From: Hydrogenobaculum sp. 3684
GTDB lineage: Bacteria; Aquificota; Aquificia; Aquificales; Aquificaceae
Direction of reading: 5' to 3'
Assembly: GCF_000213785.1 (NCBI RefSeq)
Contig: NC_015557.1
Coordinates: 1,220,664-1,284,663, forward strand
DNA length: 64,000 nt
Shown: one piece after another, positions 38,249 to 47,594 of the stretch
How the letters are laid out: the number at the start of each line of letters is the position of its first letter
How positions within the stretch are numbered: the first letter of the stretch is position 1
The notes under the pieces: generated by a model
What the model was told of the DNA's origin: nothing
The model's input: the letters and a program-made list of their open reading frames with translations, nothing else
Database searches by the model: none
Made by a program: the position numbers and the translations under genes

Positions 38249-40951
38249 TCAGGCCACTACTCTGTTTCTCCCTTCTCTCTTTGCTTTGTAAAGGGCCTCG
38301 TCTACTCGTTTTAAAATGGTTTCTTTTGTATCTTCTTGGTTTAGCGAAGTGACGCCAAAGGAACATGTTATACTAAAACCTTCTTCAAAAAGAAAATTTT
38401 CTATTTCTTTTCTTAGTTTTTCAGCCAAGGCTTTTGCATCCTCCAAAGCTGTCTCCGGGGCTATTATAACAAACTCCTCACCGCCGTATCTTGCCAATAT
38501 GTCTGTGGCTCTTATGTTTGATAAGACTATATTTGCTATAGTTTTTAACACTTTGTCTCCTACATCGTGTCCATATAAGTCATTTATGTGTTTGAAAAAA
38601 TCTATGTCAAACATAATAACGCTTAAAGGTCTGTTGTATCTTTTGGCAAGGGTTAGATACTCTTCTAGTTTATCTTCTAAACACCTTCTGTTGCATATTC
38701 CAGTTAGGCCGTCTTTTATAGATAGCTCTTCGAAATATTTTATAATCATTGATTCTTCTGTGATATCTTGAAGTATACAAAGTATCAGTGTTTCATGGTT
38801 TTGGCTTATTCGGTTCATGTTTAGTTTTAGCACGATATTTTTATCTTGTTTCATAATAATATCGTTTATAGTAAAAATCCCGCTCTCGTCTGCTGTAATT
38901 TTCCTTAAATATCTCTTCATTAGTTCTTTTTTATCATCATCAAATATAAGAAAATCCTCGCAGGTTTTTATATCTTGATTTTCTATCATATTGTCAAAAT
39001 ATTTATTTTTATATATAATTTCTATCTCTAGATTTTCTAAATTTTTTAGTTTAAATATAAAAGCCCCAAAGTTTGCTCTATCTAATATATTTTCTAATGT
39101 TTTTTTCTCACGTGTTAGTATATCCCTTAGTTGCTTTTCCTGTGTGGTATCTACAAAGCTAAATATAGCGATATCTTTACCGCTTAAATCTTTTGTTAGG
39201 GTTAAAGAACCCTTTACGTATACAAGATGCTTGTTTTTGTTTATCAGATTAAAATCTTGTAAAAGTATTGATCTTTTGTTTGTGAAGGCTTCTATAAGAT
39301 CTTTCGTGTGTATTGAAGAAAATATATCAAATATGCTTATTTCTTTTATCGTATCTTCTTCATATCCTAAGAGCTCAAGAAAGTATCTGTTTGTGTAATA
39401 AATATTGTCTATATCAAATACCATCACACCTATTTGAGTATTCTCTACTATGTTTTTAAGAAGTTCATTCCTATAGTTTAACTCTTTTCTAAGATTTATG
39501 TTTTTTAATGCGTTTTCTATCTTTTCTTTAAGCTGTGTGATGAAAAGCCCATAATCTTCAAAGTAGCCTTTAATATTCGAACATATGCAAAGGGCTCCGT
39601 AACGCTTACCATCTTTTAATATGGGTATTGCAAAGGATGAGAGGACCCCTCTTTCTAAAAGCTTTTCTTTTACAAACTCATCTTTTATATCTTCTGTATT
39701 TTCATGGTAAACAGGGATTTTAAGATAAAAAGCCTCAAATATGGGAAAATTTTCTTCTTTATCTTTTATGTTTTGAATACAGCTTTCTGATGACGAACTT
39801 ATTTTGGTTTTGCCTTCTTTGTTTATTATAAAACATACATCTTTTGATATATCCTCTTTTTCTAAAAATCTAAAAAGATTTTCTATAAATTCTTCTTCTG
39901 TGTCAGAGATGTTGCTAAGGCGCTCTATCTCTTTTAAGATTTCTAAAAATTTTTTAGCCCTTTCTTCTTTCGTCGTGTCGTATATTATAGAAAGTAGATA
40001 TTCTTTACCTTCTACAACAACAGGGGATGAGTAAACTTCCACATCTCTTATCTCTCCAGATTTTAATCTGTGTTTGAACCTAAACCTGTTTATCTCTTTG
40101 TTTTTGGCTTTTGATGCGAGTTCTTTTATTTCTTTTTCGCCTAAAGTGTTTATATCCCAACTTTTCAAAGTAGTTATTTCTTCTTTTGTGTATCCATAAA
40201 AATCAAGAGCGGCCTGATTGGCGTTTGCTATGCTGTAAGTATCTGGATCTACCAAAAGTATTGGTATACTATGGCCCTCTAAAAGTGTTTTGTAAAACTC
40301 CCTTTCAAATTTCAAGCTGTATATTGATATAGCAGTTACTATTAAGATATTTAGATATCTCATGTGCCAGTATATACCGTATAGATTTTCTGTGTCTTTT
40401 TCTTTTATAAGCTTATAAAAGTATTGAGCGGTATAATGAAGTCTCTCGTGAGCTTTATGAACATCTTTTTTAACATCTTCTGGCATTGCTGAGTTTTCTA
40501 TTTCCTTGTAGACTGGGCAAGATTTTGTATCCAATATTATGGAAGGGGTTTCGTTTAATTCAACATAATCTTTTGTTATAGCGTCTTTAAATTGTGCACT
40601 TGGTTTTAAAAGCTCTGGTAATATATCCTCAGTATACAAAGTAGATTCCAACGTTTCTGAATATTCTATACACCTTATACCGTAAGCTCTTGATATATTT
40701 TTTTCAAGAATTTTAAAGAAAGAGTATATCTTATCGTAAGCTTCCTCTGTAAATTCGTGGCTTTTGAAGTATTCTTTTATAAAGCTATTTTTTATATTCT
40801 CTATATTGTGTTTTATATAAGTTATATGAGTTGTATCGTAAGCTTCATAACCTATCTTTTTTATGCTTTCTTCATCTATAATCCCTGTATCTAGGTAATC
40901 ATCTATCAATTTTTTTATACTTTCTTTGTATATACAATCAGAAGTTTCCAT
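38249..40951 (-). CDS. Diguanylate cyclase with CZB-like, PAS and GAF domains
   Basis: 900 residues, no membrane segment, so a soluble multi-sensor. Residues 1-215 are helical; within them CPVYKEI followed by VHKAHERLHYTA (Cys, then spaced His) resembles the second half of a CZB zinc-binding domain. PAS at about 225-330 (HSIPILLVDPDTYSIANANQ), GAF at about 345-480, PAS at about 490-610 (IENTQIGVMVFD type), a third PAS-like part to about 730. The GGDEF domain fills 739-900 with DGLTGICNRRCLEDKL, FDIDFFKHIND and active loop GGEEF. It makes c-di-GMP. I do not see an RxxD inhibitory site before GGEEF. Followed by tpiA. Confidence 0.85.
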   Translation of the reverse strand: METSDCIYKESIKKLIDDYLDTGIIDEESIKKIGYEAYDTTHITYIKHNIENIKNSFIKEYFKSHEFTEEAYDKIYSFFKILEKNISRAYGIRCIEYSETLESTLYTEDILPELLKPSAQFKDAITKDYVELNETPSIILDTKSCPVYKEIENSAMPEDVKKDVHKAHERLHYTAQYFYKLIKEKDTENLYGIYWHMRYLNILIVTAISIYSLKFEREFYKTLLEGHSIPILLVDPDTYSIANANQAALDFYGYTKEEITTLKSWDINTLGEKEIKELASKAKNKEINRFRFKHRLKSGEIRDVEVYSSPVVVEGKEYLLSIIYDTTKEERAKKFLEILKEIERLSNISDTEEEFIENLFRFLEKEDISKDVCFIINKEGKTKISSSSESCIQNIKDKEENFPIFEAFYLKIPVYHENTEDIKDEFVKEKLLERGVLSSFAIPILKDGKRYGALCICSNIKGYFEDYGLFITQLKEKIENALKNINLRKELNYRNELLKNIVENTQIGVMVFDIDNIYYTNRYFLELLGYEEDTIKEISIFDIFSSIHTKDLIEAFTNKRSILLQDFNLINKNKHLVYVKGSLTLTKDLSGKDIAIFSFVDTTQEKQLRDILTREKKTLENILDRANFGAFIFKLKNLENLEIEIIYKNKYFDNMIENQDIKTCEDFLIFDDDKKELMKRYLRKITADESGIFTINDIIMKQDKNIVLKLNMNRISQNHETLILCILQDITEESMIIKYFEELSIKDGLTGICNRRCLEDKLEEYLTLAKRYNRPLSVIMFDIDFFKHINDLYGHDVGDKVLKTIANIVLSNIRATDILARYGGEEFVIIAPETALEDAKALAEKLRKEIENFLFEEGFSITCSFGVTSLNQEDTKETILKRVDEALYKAKREGRNRVVA

Positions 40952-41031
40952 AGGTATATAATTATATCAAAACAAAAAACGATTTATGAGGTATATTATA
41001 ATGGTTTATAGTTGCAGGAACTTTTCAATAC

Positions 41032-41081
41032 TATACGATATTATCGTATAAAAATCTACAAAAATATACGACGCCATCGTA
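41032..41081 (+). promoter_or_regulatory. Paired operator-like palindromes between the GGDEF gene and tldD
   Basis: TATACGATATTATCGTATA (41032-41050) is a perfect odd palindrome. A second site TACGACGCCATCGTA lies at 41067-41081. Both are TACGA-N5-TCGTA and their centres are 33 bp apart, about three helix turns. They sit upstream of both divergent genes. Confidence 0.6.
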
Positions 41082-41170
41082 AAGATTTTACAAAATAGTT
41101 TTTTGGCTTGACTACCTCCTTGATTGAAGATAAATTAATAGAGTTAGAATATTTGGAAAGGAGAGTTTTT

Positions 41171-42580
41171 ATGATTTTAGAAGCAATAGATGTAAAAGAG
41201 CTTTTACAGGAAAAGGCCGGTTATATACTATCGTTTTTGATGGGAAACGGCGGAGAATACGGAGAGATTTTCTTTGAAGACTCTTCAAACACACGTATTG
41301 TTTTTGAAAACAACAAAGTAGATAAGATAGAACATGGGTCTGATGTGGGTGTAGGTCTTAGGCTTATAAAGAATCACAAGGTATATTACGGATACTCTAC
41401 GGAGTTTGATATAGACTCTTTGGTGGAGCTTGCCAAAACCATAGCAAACACGTCTTCTCAAGGTCCTATAAAGGTTGGAAAAGCCTACGCTAAAGCTTAT
41501 ATGCCTATAGGTATAGATCCAGAACAAATAGAGCTTTCAAAGAAAATAGAGATTTTAAACAGAGCTAATGATGCTGCTAGGTCTTTTGGAGAATATGTAA
41601 AACAAGTGAGTGCAGTTTTGATGGACAAAAAAAGACAAATAATGATAATAAACTCTTTAGGAGAGCATGTAGAAGACATCCAGACAAGAACAGTCTTCTA
41701 CACGGAAGTTGTGTCTTACAAAGATGGCATCCTTCAAAGGGGATACGAATCTATGGGTGGCAACGTAGGTTTTGAGCTTTTTGAAAGAAAATCTCCTGAG
41801 GAAATAGCAAGTGTAGCTGCAAGAAGGGCTATCATGCTTTTGGATGCAAAACCAGCACCAGCGGGTAGTTTTACCATAGTGATGTCTTCAGAAGCAGGCG
41901 GGACGATGGTACACGAAGCAGTGGGTCATGGGCTTGAGGCAGATTTGGTACAGCAAGGCCAATCTGTTTATAAAGATAGGATAGGTCAAAAAGTGGCTTC
42001 TTCGCTGGTGAGTGTCATTGATGATGCTACGATTCCAGGCATGAACGGCTCTTTTAACTTTGACGATGAAGGGGTTGAGGCTCAAAGGAAAGTTCTTATA
42101 GAGGATGGTTATCTGGTGGGCTATATGTACGATAGGCTAAGGGCTATGAAAGACGGTGTAAAATCCACCGGCAACGGAAGGCGTCAAAGCTATGCCCATC
42201 CTCCGGTGGTGCGTATGACAAATACCTTTATTAAAAGCGGTAAAACAAATCCAGAAGATATAATAAAAGACACCAAAAAGGGTATTTTGGTAAAGAAAAT
42301 GGGCGGTGGACAAGTAAACACCATCACTGGAGATTTTGTATTTGATGTAATGGAAGGCTATATTATAGAAAATGGCCAAATTACATATCCCATAAGAGGA
42401 GCAACACTCATAGGAAACGGCCCTAAGGCTTTGGAAGATATAGATGCCGTAGGTTACGACGAGGGTTTTGCCATAGGCACCTGCGGTAAAGATGGTCAAG
42501 GGGTACCAGTTTCAGATGCCCAGCCCACTGTGAGGATAAAATCTATGACCCTTGGTGGATGCGAGGTTTGCAGTGGATAA
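41171..42580 (+). CDS. tldD: TldD metalloprotease
   Basis: 469 residues from ATG at 41171, which has AAAGGAG seven bases upstream; an earlier in-frame start at 41108 lacks one. The zinc motif HEAVGHGLEAD (HExxxH) is at about residue 252, and GGGQVNTITGDF and ATLIGNGPKALEDIDAVG near the end are typical. TldD with TldE degrades or trims unfolded peptides in the cytoplasm. No tldE is adjacent. Confidence 0.92.
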   Translation: MILEAIDVKELLQEKAGYILSFLMGNGGEYGEIFFEDSSNTRIVFENNKVDKIEHGSDVGVGLRLIKNHKVYYGYSTEFDIDSLVELAKTIANTSSQGPIKVGKAYAKAYMPIGIDPEQIELSKKIEILNRANDAARSFGEYVKQVSAVLMDKKRQIMIINSLGEHVEDIQTRTVFYTEVVSYKDGILQRGYESMGGNVGFELFERKSPEEIASVAARRAIMLLDAKPAPAGSFTIVMSSEAGGTMVHEAVGHGLEADLVQQGQSVYKDRIGQKVASSLVSVIDDATIPGMNGSFNFDDEGVEAQRKVLIEDGYLVGYMYDRLRAMKDGVKSTGNGRRQSYAHPPVVRMTNTFIKSGKTNPEDIIKDTKKGILVKKMGGGQVNTITGDFVFDVMEGYIIENGQITYPIRGATLIGNGPKALEDIDAVGYDEGFAIGTCGKDGQGVPVSDAQPTVRIKSMTLGGCEVCSG

Positions 42581-43556
42581 AATAATAGATATAAAAAAAC
42601 AAGAGCTAAACCTAAAACTATCCGAGCTAAACAGAATAAAAGACGAAATAAACACCTTAGAAACCGAGAAAAAAGATATAGAGAAAGCTATGAACCTTTT
42701 AAATAAAGATGTTTCTTCTTACGATGAATATATATCAAACTTAGTGGCTTATCAAAAGCTGTATGTAAGATTAAAAGCTATAGAAAAAACGCTTGATGAG
42801 TTAAGACTGTTAGAGGAGGCTTTGGCTGAGGAGGCAAAAGATATTGTTAGAGATATTAAAGCTATGGAGATCATAAAACACAATAGACAGATTGAGTATA
42901 TAAAGAAAGAACTATACCAAGAGGAGATGAACGCTAGTTTTTTCTACAACCTAAAACATTTTTACATAGTTTTGATAGCCTTGTTTTTGGCTTTTAGTAT
43001 GAAAAGCTTTGGAGCACCGGCTTTGTATCAAAACGCCAAAACTCAAGTGGAACAAAATATTAACTCCGATGAACAAAACCTAAACCTTCTTTTAGACCAA
43101 AAACTTCAGAAGTTAGAAAAAGAAAAGAAAGAACTTCAAGCCCTTATAAAACAACAAGAAGAACTTCAAAAGCTTCAAAAGAAAAAGCAAGAAGAGGCTA
43201 AAAAGAAAAAACAACAAGAAGAACAAGAAATACAAAAGTATGTAAAAGTAGTAGCCGCTGCTGATAGTGACCAAGCGGGAGCTATGCTAAACGATGTAGA
43301 CCCTGAGATAGCGGCTAAGATTCTTGTTATGCTACCTTCTAGAAAAGCTGGAGATATACTTTCAGCGATGGATCCTAAAAAAGCTGCCCTTGTTACTGAT
43401 TATATTATGACACACAAAAAAGAACTAAACGCCATGAAAAAAGAGATTATGAATGCCAACAATCAAGCTCAAAATCAGAATGCATCTTCTCCTTCTTCCA
43501 GTCAATCTCCAAACCAAAACCAACCCCAAAATTCTCCACCACCTCCACCGGGATAA
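42573..43556 (+). CDS. FliJ-like coiled coil fused to MotE/MgtE-N-like domain
   Basis: 327 residues. GTG at 42573 has GAGG six bases upstream and overlaps the tldD stop. Residues 1-120 are a long two-helix coiled coil like FliJ (LNRIKDEINTLETEKKDIEK ... LVAYQKLYVRLKAIEKT). A membrane segment follows at about 130-146 (FYIVLIALFLAFSMKSF), then a second coiled coil rich in K, Q, E, then an MgtE-N/MotE domain at about 223-280 (AMLNDVDPEIAAKILVMLP, AGDILSAMDPKKAALV), and a Q, N, S, P-rich tail. FliJ and MotE are normally separate proteins encoded next to each other; FliJ helps flagellar export and MotE the stator. flgH elsewhere in the window supports a flagellum. Confidence 0.65.
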   Translation: MDKIIDIKKQELNLKLSELNRIKDEINTLETEKKDIEKAMNLLNKDVSSYDEYISNLVAYQKLYVRLKAIEKTLDELRLLEEALAEEAKDIVRDIKAMEIIKHNRQIEYIKKELYQEEMNASFFYNLKHFYIVLIALFLAFSMKSFGAPALYQNAKTQVEQNINSDEQNLNLLLDQKLQKLEKEKKELQALIKQQEELQKLQKKKQEEAKKKKQQEEQEIQKYVKVVAAADSDQAGAMLNDVDPEIAAKILVMLPSRKAGDILSAMDPKKAALVTDYIMTHKKELNAMKKEIMNANNQAQNQNASSPSSSQSPNQNQPQNSPPPPPG

Positions 43557-43559
43557 GAT

Positions 43560-45671
43560 ATGAAAACGTTAGATAAAGCCAACGAAAAACTCATAGAAGA
43601 TATTTTAAACAAATACAAAGAGCATGAGGACATTATAAACAAAGCTATAGATTTTATATATCAAAAGCATGAAAACCAAACAAGAAAATCTGGAGAACCC
43701 TATGTGAACCATCCTATAGCTGTAGCTAGTATATTAGCTTCCATAGGGATGGATTATCATAGTATTGTAGCTGGGCTTTTACACGACGTAGTAGAAGATA
43801 CCGATACCACCGTTGAGGAGATAAAAAGGGAGTTTGGCCCTCAGATCGCAAGCCTAGTGGATGGCCTTACCAAGATAGACAAGTATAAGTTTTCTTCAAA
43901 AGAACATGCAAAGGCTGAAAACTATAGGAAAATGCTTTTTGCTATGTCAAAGGATGTAAGGGTCATAGTCATAAAGTTAGCGGATAGACTACACAATATG
44001 AGAACCCTTGATTACATGCCAAGACACAAACAACTTGAAATAGCCAATGAGACCATAGACATATACGCTCCGATAGCTCATAGACTTGGCATATGGAGCA
44101 TAAAGAAAGAGCTAGAAGACCTTTACTTAAAATATACGCATCCTGAAGAGTACGAAAAAATAAAAGATTTTGTCCAAAAAATAAGTGCAGAATCAGAGGT
44201 TTATCTAAAAAAATACTTCATACCTAAATTGGTAGAAGCCATAAACGATTTTTTCAAAGATAAAAAACCAAACTACACCATACAATATAGACAAAAACAT
44301 ATATACAGCATATATCAAAAGCTAAAACGAAAAAATCTAAGCTTGGAGGATTTACAGGATATTCTTGGTATAAGGGTAATAGTAGAGGATGTGGCAGAGT
44401 GTTATACTGTTTTGGGCATAGTTCATAGCATTTTTAGGCCTATACCCGGAAGCTTTGATGATTACATATCACTTCCAAAACCAAACATGTACCAATCTCT
44501 TCATACTGCCGTGGAAGGTCCAAAAAAAAGAGTTGTGGAGGTACAGATAAGGACTTACGAAATGCACGAAAGAGCTGAAAAGGGTATAGCAGCTCACTGG
44601 GCTTACAAAGAAAATTCCTCTACAAAAGACAACTCCATATTTGCATGGTTAAGAGAGGTGTTAAACAGCATAAAAACCAAAAACGCCAATGAGCTCATAG
44701 AAGCTGTTAAAGATGAGCTTTTCGAAGATGAGGTATTTGTATTTACTCCAAAAGATGACGTTGTAGTGCTTCCAAAAGGTGCAACGGTGCTTGATTTTGC
44801 ATACTACATACATACAGATATAGGAAACCACTGTCAAAGAGCTATAGTAAACAACAAGATAGTGCCTCTTTCTTATGTGCTTCAAAGCGGTGATAGGGTA
44901 GAGATTATAACAAACCCCTCTCAAAGCCCAAAAATAGAATGGCTTAAGATTGTAACCACAAAAAAAGCAAAAACTCGTATTAGGCTTTTCTTAAAAGCAA
45001 AAGAAAAAGAAATGGCTATAGAAGAGGGTCACAAAACCCTTTTAAAGCTTTCAGAGAAACTAAGTGTAAGCTTCGAAGATATGATAAAAAAACTCAGTTT
45101 GCATTTTGATATAAACGAGCAAGATCTTTTTGCAAATGTGGGTTTTGGTAAAATCCCAATAAACAGGATAATAAAGCTATTTTCCAAAGAAAAAGAGCAA
45201 AAACATATAAAAGATGAGGGCAAAGAGGGGTCTTTGAAGCTTGAGAGTGTATCAAACGTGCTTTTTGGTGTAGCGAAATGCTGTATGCCAATTCCAGGAG
45301 ATCCGGTGATGGGGGTTATATCAAAAAACGCCGGTATTGTTATACATCATGAGAAATGCCCAAACCTTCAATACGCCATTAGAAACATCCCTCAAAAGGT
45401 GGTAAAAATAGACTGGAAAAATCAAGACAAACTATACACCACGAGGGTAAGAGTAATAGCTTCAGATAGGCCAGGCATACTTTCAGAAGTGTCTTCTGCT
45501 TTTACAAAATCAAACATAAACATAGTAGAAGCTTCCACAAAAACCAACAACCTAAACATAGCAAACATGGATTTTAAAGTGCAATTAAGAAACACAAAAG
45601 ACTTAAAGAGAGCTTTTGACGAGATAAAATCTATAAAAGGTGTAGAATCTGTAAAAAGGGTGTTTGGATGA
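43560..45671 (+). CDS. rel: (p)ppGpp synthetase/hydrolase, Rel/SpoT family
   Basis: 703 residues. HD hydrolase domain with intact motif (HPIAVASILASIG, LLHDVVEDT, IKLADRLHNMRTL); synthetase domain with YRQKHIYSIYQKLKRK, DILGIRVIV and KPNMYQSLHT; TGS domain at about 390-450; C-terminal ACT domain (VRVIASDRPGILSEVSSAF). Both catalytic halves look intact, so it should be bifunctional and govern the stringent response. murF overlaps its stop (ATGA). Confidence 0.95.
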   Translation: MKTLDKANEKLIEDILNKYKEHEDIINKAIDFIYQKHENQTRKSGEPYVNHPIAVASILASIGMDYHSIVAGLLHDVVEDTDTTVEEIKREFGPQIASLVDGLTKIDKYKFSSKEHAKAENYRKMLFAMSKDVRVIVIKLADRLHNMRTLDYMPRHKQLEIANETIDIYAPIAHRLGIWSIKKELEDLYLKYTHPEEYEKIKDFVQKISAESEVYLKKYFIPKLVEAINDFFKDKKPNYTIQYRQKHIYSIYQKLKRKNLSLEDLQDILGIRVIVEDVAECYTVLGIVHSIFRPIPGSFDDYISLPKPNMYQSLHTAVEGPKKRVVEVQIRTYEMHERAEKGIAAHWAYKENSSTKDNSIFAWLREVLNSIKTKNANELIEAVKDELFEDEVFVFTPKDDVVVLPKGATVLDFAYYIHTDIGNHCQRAIVNNKIVPLSYVLQSGDRVEIITNPSQSPKIEWLKIVTTKKAKTRIRLFLKAKEKEMAIEEGHKTLLKLSEKLSVSFEDMIKKLSLHFDINEQDLFANVGFGKIPINRIIKLFSKEKEQKHIKDEGKEGSLKLESVSNVLFGVAKCCMPIPGDPVMGVISKNAGIVIHHEKCPNLQYAIRNIPQKVVKIDWKNQDKLYTTRVRVIASDRPGILSEVSSAFTKSNINIVEASTKTNNLNIANMDFKVQLRNTKDLKRAFDEIKSIKGVESVKRVFG

Positions 45672-47008
45672 ACTCTTTAGAAGTTTCTAAAAGCTTAGGT
45701 TTGATACACGAGGGAAAACCTTTTTTGATAAAAGATGTATTTTTTGATTCAAGGGAGCCTGTAAAAGATGCTTTGTTTGTAGCTATAAAAGGAGAAAAAA
45801 CCGATGGACATCTTTATATAAAAAACCTTCTTAATGAAAATATAGCAGGGTTTTTGGTAAGAGAAGATTTTGACTGTAAAGAGATACTAGCAAAAGGTAA
45901 ATCTTGTCTAAAAGCCAAAGATACGATAAAGGCTTTGCAGGATATAGCCTCTTTGAAAAGGATTAGTCTTAAAGCAAATGTTGTAGCGATAGCTGGTTCT
46001 GCTGGTAAGACCACTACAAAAGAGCTTATAGCTCATGTATTACCTGGTAAAGTGCATAAAACTTACAAAAATTTTAACTCTCAAATAGGGCTTCCAAAGG
46101 TAGTTATAACAGCTGATAATGATATAGATTATCTTGTGTTGGAGATGGGAGCTACCGCATTAGAAGATGTAAAAAAGCTTACAAATATTGCAAAACAACA
46201 TGTTGGGGTTATATCTTCTATAGGAGAAGAGCACCTTGAGAGTTTTGGCTCTATTGAAAACGTGGTAAAAGGAAACTTTGAAGTGTTTGACTCTCCGAAT
46301 CTTTTGTCTGGGGTCTATCCTAAGGCGTTTCATAGCTTTTATAAAAAAGAATATGGGCTTAGTTTTTGTAGATTTAGAGATGATGCTGATATAAGAGTAA
46401 AAAATGTCTATATAGACGAAGAAGGTACACATTTTGAGATAATGGGAATCAGGCTTACTATACCAGTGCTTAGCATAGGTATAGCAGAGAGTGCGGCAGC
46501 AGCGGTTGGTGTTCTTGCATCTTTTGGTATAGATTGGAAGGAGTTAAAAGATAGGTTTGAGAGTTTTAAAGGTGTGCAAGGAAGGATGCAACTTATAAAA
46601 AAAGGACCTTTTAGAATAATAGACGATACTTACAACGCAAATCCTGTTTCTGTAAGAAATGCCATTCTTACTATAGATAGTTTTAAAGATTTTAATAAGA
46701 TAATAGTTTTGGGAGATATGCTTGAGATGGGAGAGTATTCAAAGGCTCTTCACGAGAAGGTAGGGGCTATGCTGAAGTCTTCTCATATTAACAATGTGTA
46801 TCTTTATGGAAGCGATATGAAATACGCTTACGATGTTTTAAAACTTTCCAACAAAGAAGTTTTTTACTTTGATAATCAAGAGGAGCTGTCTTTTCATCTT
46901 GTTAAAAGCCTAAAACAAAAAACCGATACCAATACAATGATTTTGGTAAAAGGCTCTAGAGGCATGAAGATGGAAAACGTTGTGGATAGGCTTGTAAATG
47001 GTTTATAA
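45668..47008 (+). CDS. murF: UDP-MurNAc-tripeptide--D-alanyl-D-alanine ligase
   Basis: 446 residues. N-terminal uridine-binding part with FFDSREPVKDALFVAIKGEKTDGH, the P-loop AIAGSAGKTTTKELI near 107, LEMGA, and the C-terminal IDDTYNANPVSVRNA and VLGDMLEMGE. It adds D-Ala-D-Ala to the peptidoglycan precursor. Translationally coupled to rel. Confidence 0.95.
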   Translation: MNSLEVSKSLGLIHEGKPFLIKDVFFDSREPVKDALFVAIKGEKTDGHLYIKNLLNENIAGFLVREDFDCKEILAKGKSCLKAKDTIKALQDIASLKRISLKANVVAIAGSAGKTTTKELIAHVLPGKVHKTYKNFNSQIGLPKVVITADNDIDYLVLEMGATALEDVKKLTNIAKQHVGVISSIGEEHLESFGSIENVVKGNFEVFDSPNLLSGVYPKAFHSFYKKEYGLSFCRFRDDADIRVKNVYIDEEGTHFEIMGIRLTIPVLSIGIAESAAAAVGVLASFGIDWKELKDRFESFKGVQGRMQLIKKGPFRIIDDTYNANPVSVRNAILTIDSFKDFNKIIVLGDMLEMGEYSKALHEKVGAMLKSSHINNVYLYGSDMKYAYDVLKLSNKEVFYFDNQEELSFHLVKSLKQKTDTNTMILVKGSRGMKMENVVDRLVNGL

Positions 47009-47059
47009 TATATATTGCTTTTTATAAGTATTATATATAATAGATATTTGGAGGTTTAT

Positions 47060-47593
47060 ATGGAAGATTTAGGAAAAGACGAAGTGGTGGTAGGAAGGTA
47101 TATAGTAAAAACACAAAAGTACTACTATTCAAAAGATCACGTATGGGTTTTGGTAAAAGGAAGCGTAGCTAAAATAGGTCTGACAGATTACGCGCAATTT
47201 CAAGTGGATACCGTAGAAGAGATAAAGCTTCCAAGCGTAGGAGATTACTTTGAACCACAAGATGTAATTTGCAGGATAGAAGGTCTTAAAGGAATGTTTG
47301 AGGTGTTGTCCCCTATTACTGGCACTGTAGAAAACACAAACTCTTACTTAGAAGACAACCCTAGTATAGTAAACGAAGATCCCTATGAAGAAGGTTGGAT
47401 TGTGGAGATTAGAATGTCAGATCCCCTTGAAGTAGAAGACCTTATGTCTTCAGAGGAGTATATAGAATATTTGGAAGAGCTAATAAGAGAAGAATCTGGT
47501 TCAGTAGGTATAATACACTCACCAGATATATTAGAAGAAGAGCCCTTAGAAGAAATACCAGAAGATGAGCTTGGTTATGAGGAAGAGCATTGA
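47060..47593 (+). CDS. GcvH-like lipoyl-domain protein with acidic tail
   Basis: 177 residues from ATG at 47060, preceded by GGAGG. Residues 15-130 follow glycine-cleavage H protein: YYYSKDHVWVLVKG, AKIGLTDYAQFQVDTVEEIKLP, and IEGLKGMFEVLSPITGTV, in which the lysine of GLK is at the lipoylation position (usually ESVK). The last 45 residues are highly acidic, unlike standard GcvH (about 130 residues). No gcvT or gcvP is adjacent. Aquificales carry several GcvH-like proteins; some sulfur oxidisers use lipoate-binding proteins of this fold with heterodisulfide reductase-like complexes. Which applies here is open. Confidence 0.75.
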   Translation: MEDLGKDEVVVGRYIVKTQKYYYSKDHVWVLVKGSVAKIGLTDYAQFQVDTVEEIKLPSVGDYFEPQDVICRIEGLKGMFEVLSPITGTVENTNSYLEDNPSIVNEDPYEEGWIVEIRMSDPLEVEDLMSSEEYIEYLEELIREESGSVGIIHSPDILEEEPLEEIPEDELGYEEEH

Positions 47594-47594
47594 T

